NCBI GenBank assembly: GCA_027325115.1
Contig: DAHWFG010000627.1
Location: 1 to 9,490 of the forward strand
Direction of reading: 5' to 3'
Origin: JAKBCQ01 sp021807585
GTDB taxonomy: Bacteria > Planctomycetota > Planctomycetia > Isosphaerales > Isosphaeraceae
DNA length: 9,490 bases
The notes under the pieces were generated by a model. That model had not been told where the DNA came from and ran no database searches. It was given only the letters and a program-made list of their open reading frames with translations. Each line of letters begins with the position of its first letter. Within the stretch, counting starts at the first letter, position 1. This document shows, piece by piece, positions 5,579 through 9,490 of this stretch. The position numbers and the translations under genes were made by a program.

Positions 5579-5639
5579 CGGAACCAAGCTTCAATCCCAA
5601 ACGTTCCGGAAAATGTCCTTATCTTTCGGAGTACGGCAA

Positions 5640-7715
5640 ATGATTACGCTTAAGTATCTACGAACCGTGATGTTCGCCGCGATCGCCGCGAGCGCCTTCG
5701 CGGGCTGCGGGTCGGGGAGCGGAACGGGAGCGGGCGCCGGTGGCGAATCGCTCGCCGAACTGATGAAGGCCCGCAAACTGACCGAGGCCGACGTGACCGC
5801 GGCGCTCAAAACATACACCCCCACCGGCGTCCACGACGAATTCCTGATGATGGCGTCGGGAGGACACGGCGGCAATCTGATCGTCATCGGCGTGCCTAGC
5901 ATGCGAATTCTCAAGTATGTCGGAGTCTTTACCCCAGAACCGTGGCAAGGCTACGGATTCGACGACGACACCAAGGCTTTATTGAAACAAAGCTCGGAGG
6001 GGACCGCTCTAACCTGGGGCGACATGCATCATCCCGCCTTGAGCGAAACGAAGGGGGATTACGACGGCGAATTCGTCTTCGCCAACGACAAGGCGAACGC
6101 CCGCGTCGCGGTGATCTACCTCAAGGATTTCACCACGTCTCAAATCGTTCATAGCCCGATCCTTCGATCGGATCACGGAGGCGCGTTCGTCACCCCGAAC
6201 ACCGAATACGTGATCGAAAGCGGCCAATTCCCGGTTCCGCTCGAGGGTTCCTCGGCCTCGCTCGAAACTTATAACGACGCTTACCGATCGGCGGCGATTT
6301 TTTGGAAGTTCGATCGCGCCGCGGGCCGGATCGATCCCAAGGAATCGTTCGCGCTCGAGTTGCCGCCGTACATGCAAGACCTGAGCGACGCGGGAAAACT
6401 CGCGAGCGACGGTTGGGCGTTCATCAACTCGTTCAACACCGAACGCTCGACGGGAGGGACGGCGTCGGGCAAGCCGGCGCTCGAATCGGGCGCCTCGCGC
6501 AATGATATGGATTACCTTCATATCATTAATTGGCGAAAAGCCGCCGAAACAGCCGCCGCGGGGAAGACGAAGACGATCCAGGGAATGCGGGTGATTCCCC
6601 TCGATACGAGCGTTCAGGAAGGTTTGCTTTGCTTCCTTCCCGAACCAAAAAGCCCGCACGGAGTCGACGTTTCGCCCGACGGCCAATCGATCTGTATCTC
6701 GGGGAAACTCGACACCCACGAGACCGTGTTCAGCTTTTCCAAAATTCAAGATCTCCTCAATTCCAAAACGTTTAGCGGTAAAGATCCTTACGGAATCCCG
6801 ATCTTGCCCTTCAAAGACGCGATCCGCGGACAGGTCGAGATGGGCCTGGGCCCGCTTCACACCCAGTTCGACGATAAGGGGTTCGCCTACACGACGCTCT
6901 TCATCGAATCGAAGATCGCGCGCTGGTCGCTCAAAGATCTCAAATTGATCGACAAGATCCCGGTGCACTACAACGTGGGGCACTTGTCGGTTGCGGGAGG
7001 CGACACGGTTCATCCCGACGGTCGTTATCTCGTCGCCATGAACAAGTGGTCGATTGATCGATTTAAAAACGTCGGCCCGCTTTTACCGCAGAATTTTCAG
7101 TTGATCGACATCGCGGGAGGATCGATGCGGCTCCTCTACGACCTGCCGATCCCGCTCGGCGAGCCGCATTACGCGCAGATCATCAAGGCCGACAAAGTGA
7201 AGGCGTGGGAGGTTTATAAACCGATCGGAATCAATCAGGTGACGCACCGCGCCGATCCCTCCGCAGCCGACGCCGAATCGAAGTCGCGAATCGAACGCAA
7301 CGGCGGCTTGGTCGACGTATACGTCACGCTCGTTCGCAGCCACATCACGCCCGATCTGATCACCGTCGAACAAGGCGAGACGATCAAATTCCACGTGACG
7401 AACCTCGAACAAACGCAAGACGCAACCCACGGTTTCGCGATCAACGGTTATAACGTCAACTTGAGTATGGAACCGGGAAAAACCGCGACCGCGACGATCG
7501 TCGCCGACCGCGCAGGGGTTTTCCCGTTCTATTGCTCGGAGTTCTGCTCGGCGCTCCATCTCGAAATGGCGGGCTATCTCGTCGTGACGCCGAAAGCGAA
7601 GGAACAACGCGTCGATCGCGCCATTCCCCTTCCGTCCGCCAATCCGAGCGCCGCGGCGGTTGTGAACCGTGCGATCACGTCGGAGCCGATTCATGATGAT
7701 CAAGGCGTTCGTTAA
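5640..7715 (+). CDS. nosZ: Nitrous oxide reductase NosZ, clade II (Sec/lipoprotein type)
   Basis: NosZ reduces N2O to N2 with electrons entering at CuA and catalysis at the Cu4S CuZ cluster. The 691-aa product has a Sec-type lipoprotein signal (FAGC, Cys23) and no twin-arginine motif, which marks clade II. A seven-bladed beta-propeller fills about 60-520. The CuZ histidines are visible: DMHH (130, 131), SDHGG (179), SPHG (340), GPLHT (407), HYNVGH (448) and GEPH (510). The C-terminal cupredoxin domain carries the CuA ligands His597, Cys632, Cys636, His640 and Met643, with Glu634 between the cysteines. All ligands are present, so the enzyme should be active. ATG 5640 is preferred because GGAG lies 8 nt upstream; ATG 5613 has no usable site. 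The end overlaps nosD by 23 bp. Confidence 0.96.
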   Translation: MITLKYLRTVMFAAIAASAFAGCGSGSGTGAGAGGESLAELMKARKLTEADVTAALKTYTPTGVHDEFLMMASGGHGGNLIVIGVPSMRILKYVGVFTPEPWQGYGFDDDTKALLKQSSEGTALTWGDMHHPALSETKGDYDGEFVFANDKANARVAVIYLKDFTTSQIVHSPILRSDHGGAFVTPNTEYVIESGQFPVPLEGSSASLETYNDAYRSAAIFWKFDRAAGRIDPKESFALELPPYMQDLSDAGKLASDGWAFINSFNTERSTGGTASGKPALESGASRNDMDYLHIINWRKAAETAAAGKTKTIQGMRVIPLDTSVQEGLLCFLPEPKSPHGVDVSPDGQSICISGKLDTHETVFSFSKIQDLLNSKTFSGKDPYGIPILPFKDAIRGQVEMGLGPLHTQFDDKGFAYTTLFIESKIARWSLKDLKLIDKIPVHYNVGHLSVAGGDTVHPDGRYLVAMNKWSIDRFKNVGPLLPQNFQLIDIAGGSMRLLYDLPIPLGEPHYAQIIKADKVKAWEVYKPIGINQVTHRADPSAADAESKSRIERNGGLVDVYVTLVRSHITPDLITVEQGETIKFHVTNLEQTQDATHGFAINGYNVNLSMEPGKTATATIVADRAGVFPFYCSEFCSALHLEMAGYLVVTPKAKEQRVDRAIPLPSANPSAAAVVNRAITSEPIHDDQGVR

Positions 7716-9042
7716 TCGATTCGACCGGGTCGCGATCACCCTCGTGATCGCGGCCGCGGTCGGAATCGGCGCGGGAATCGCACGAAACCGAGAACGCTCG
7801 GGGCGGCGTCCGCAAGCGATTATGAATACAAGCATACATTTGCCCGAGAGACGACCGAACGGACGAAGCGTGGCCGCGGGAACGAATTTACAACCGTTGC
7901 TTGAATCGGCCGCGGCGGGCTCGGTCTTCGATCTCGCCCCGGGTGTTTATTCGGGTCCGATCGTCGTCAAACGCCCCGTAACGATCCAGGGGCCGCGATC
8001 CGCGGTCATTCGCTCGAACGGAACGGGGATGACGATCGATGTTGCGACCGACGACGCGACTCTCCTTGGTTTTACAATCGACGGCAGCGGTGATCGCCCC
8101 GATCTCACCGATTCGGCGGTGCGCGTTCGAGGATCGTCGAACGTCCGGGTCGAAGGAATCAAGGTCGTGAACGCGCTTTTCGGGCTCGTCGCCGAACGAT
8201 CACGCAACGTCGGCTTCATCGGCAACGAGATCGTCGGCAAAGCATCGACATCGGTCGGCTTAAGAGGAGACGGCATCCGTTTATGGGAGACGCGGGATTC
8301 GGTCGTCGAACGGAACCGGCTCGTCGACGGACGCAATATCGTCGTCTGGTATTCGTCGGATAATCGCGTCTCAAACAACGAGGTTCGCCGCTGCCGCTAC
8401 GGCACGCATTTTATGTACAGCGACCGGGGGACGATCGAAAACAATCGGTATCTCGAGAATGTTGTCGGAATTTTTATCATGTACTCGCATGATGTATCGA
8501 TTAAAAACAACGTCGCCGCGGGAAACCGGTCCGAAGGCATGGGGCTGGGCGCGAAGGAATCGGGGAACCTCGTCGTAAGGGGGAATTCGTTCGTCAAGGA
8601 TCCGATCGGGATTTATCTCGACGGATCGCCGTTTCGCCCTCAAGACGCCAATGTTTTTGAAGACAATCTGTTTGATTTATGTGATGCGGGAGTCGTGTTT
8701 CATTCGAGCGCCGTTCGTAACGTTTTTCAGGGGAACACGTTTCGCGACAATCGCACGCACGTTCGCGTGGAAGGGCGCGGCGACGCGCTCGGCGTGACGT
8801 GGATCGGCAATTATTTCGACGATTACGCGGGCTACGATTTCGATCGCGACGGAATCGGCGACGTCGCGTACGAGGCGCGGTCGCTGTCGGATCGGTTGAC
8901 GTCCGATCGCCCCGAACTCGAATTCTTTCGAGGCGCCGCGGCGACGACGCTGCTCGACGCGCTCGGCCGCGTTTTTCCGCTGTATCAACCCGAGCCGACG
9001 CTCGTCGACCCGCGTCCCCGGATTGCGCCGCGGGAGTTTTAA
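7693..9042 (+). CDS. nosD: Nitrous oxide reductase maturation protein NosD
   Basis: NosD is the extracytoplasmic part of the NosDFY complex needed to assemble CuZ on NosZ. The 449-aa product has an N-terminal hydrophobic segment (about 13-30). The right-handed beta-helix of CASH/pectin-lyase repeats runs from about 75 to 375. Characteristic NosD stretches are GDGIRLWET (192-200), NIVVWYSSDN (215-224), RYGTHFMYSD (235-244), VGIFIMYSHD (258-267) and the closing GNYFDDY (372-378). The tail FFRGAAATTLL...FPLYQPEPTLVDP is also typical. ATG 7693 has GGAG 7 nt upstream and overlaps nosZ by 23 bp, indicating translational coupling. The hydrophobic segment is followed by a basic stretch (RNRERSGRR) and lacks an obvious cleavage site, so NosD may stay membrane-anchored. 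Confidence 0.93.
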   Translation: MMIKAFVNRFDRVAITLVIAAAVGIGAGIARNRERSGRRPQAIMNTSIHLPERRPNGRSVAAGTNLQPLLESAAAGSVFDLAPGVYSGPIVVKRPVTIQGPRSAVIRSNGTGMTIDVATDDATLLGFTIDGSGDRPDLTDSAVRVRGSSNVRVEGIKVVNALFGLVAERSRNVGFIGNEIVGKASTSVGLRGDGIRLWETRDSVVERNRLVDGRNIVVWYSSDNRVSNNEVRRCRYGTHFMYSDRGTIENNRYLENVVGIFIMYSHDVSIKNNVAAGNRSEGMGLGAKESGNLVVRGNSFVKDPIGIYLDGSPFRPQDANVFEDNLFDLCDAGVVFHSSAVRNVFQGNTFRDNRTHVRVEGRGDALGVTWIGNYFDDYAGYDFDRDGIGDVAYEARSLSDRLTSDRPELEFFRGAAATTLLDALGRVFPLYQPEPTLVDPRPRIAPREF

Positions 9043-9063
9043 TCGAATATTATGGTGATTATT

Positions 9064-9490
9064 ATGCATATTCATTTAGATCATGTTGTAAAGACATATG
9101 GGCGTGTGAAGGCGCTCGCCGGAGTCTCGCTCGAAGTCGCCGGGGGGACGAAGACCGCGCTCGTCGGACCGAACGGGTCGGGAAAATCAACGTTAATTCG
9201 TGTGATTATGGGATTGATTTCGTATCAAGGCGAGGTTTCGCTCGACGGACGATCGCCGTATTGGAATCGTTCACTGACGGCGCGGGAGACGGCTTACGCT
9301 CCGCAGACGGCGCCTCGAACGGGGGCTACGGTCGGCGAGATCGTCGAGACCGTCGGGGCGATCCGCGAGATCAAGCGGGAGACGATCGTCGCCGCGGCGC
9401 ATCGGCTCGATTTCGACTTGGACTCGGTTTCAACCAAGCCCGTCCGCGAACTCTCGGGAGGAATGAAACAAAAGTTGATGTTGGCGCTCG
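9064..9490 (+). CDS. nosF: NosF, ABC transporter ATPase of the NosDFY complex (partial)
   Basis: The gene runs off the right edge; 142 codons are present. It is an ABC ATPase with Walker A GPNGSGKST (35-43), the Q-loop glutamine Gln81 in YAPQ, and the signature LSGGMKQ (130-136). Walker B and the H-loop are beyond the window. In NosDFY the ATPase sits on the cytoplasmic face of NosY and powers a transfer step for CuZ assembly. The name rests on position directly after nosD and on general ABC features, since nosY is not visible. ATG 9064 has GGTGA 5 nt upstream; ATG 9052 in the same frame is an alternative. The gap from nosD is 21 bp, so the two are in one operon. Confidence 0.88.
   Translation, partial: MHIHLDHVVKTYGRVKALAGVSLEVAGGTKTALVGPNGSGKSTLIRVIMGLISYQGEVSLDGRSPYWNRSLTARETAYAPQTAPRTGATVGEIVETVGAIREIKRETIVAAAHRLDFDLDSVSTKPVRELSGGMKQKLMLAL

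Noticed and set aside
5613..5639. Upstream ATG of nosZ
   Set aside because: Its ribosome-binding site is missing or too close, whereas ATG 5640 has GGAG at 8 nt and yields a normal lipoprotein signal.
6009..7013. 334-aa open frame on -, antisense to nosZ
   Set aside because: The nosZ frame carries all the CuZ ligands; the opposite frame is a shadow with no family features.
7083..7835. 250-aa open frame on -, antisense to the nosZ end and nosD start
   Set aside because: It is antisense to two well-identified genes and has no domain or sensible context.
1..9490. CRISPR arrays, insertion sequences, tRNA and rRNA genes
   Set aside because: I found no regularly spaced direct repeats, no transposase motifs, and no T-arm or 16S/23S signature on either strand.

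Overview
The window reads as accessory and housekeeping chromosome from a bacterium most likely of the Planctomycetota. The indications are a short CsrA-like protein of a planctomycete-looking variant, a ClpX with a glycine-rich N-terminus, a MutY with non-canonical active-site and recognition residues, a clade II (Sec/lipoprotein-type) nitrous oxide reductase, and high-GC coding sequence separated by AT-rich intergenic islands. The lineage is an inference from sequence character; no database search was possible.

Left part (1-1255): the last codons of a DegT/DnrJ/EryC1/StrS-type aminotransferase run off the left edge. They converge, across a strong hairpin, on a minus-strand CsrA-like gene. 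A second minus-strand gene of unknown function lies upstream of it, possibly in the same transcript.

Middle part (1256-4566): mutY (A/G-specific adenine DNA glycosylase) is divergent from the unknown gene. A 515-bp gene-poor stretch follows, holding candidate promoters, hairpins and a run rich in GGA trinucleotides. Then comes clpX, the unfoldase of the ClpXP protease.

Right part (4567-9490): a 568-bp non-coding region with two large inverted repeats, an AT-rich island holding a 22-bp interrupted palindrome, a good sigma70-like promoter and a structured leader with an intrinsic terminator. It leads into a nitrous oxide reduction operon: lipoprotein cytochrome c, nosZ (N2O reductase), nosD (beta-helix copper-site maturation protein) and nosF (ABC ATPase, cut by the right edge). 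NosZ reduces N2O to N2 outside the cytoplasmic membrane, the cytochrome c probably feeds it electrons, and NosD and NosF belong to the NosDFY complex needed to build the CuZ cluster. nosY, nosL and nosR-type genes are not in the window.

The most interesting points are the terminator-containing leader of the nos operon, the GGA-rich leader ahead of clpX near a CsrA-like gene, a roughly fifteen-fold excess of CGATCG across coding and non-coding DNA, and the Asp-to-Glu change at the MutY catalytic aspartate position.
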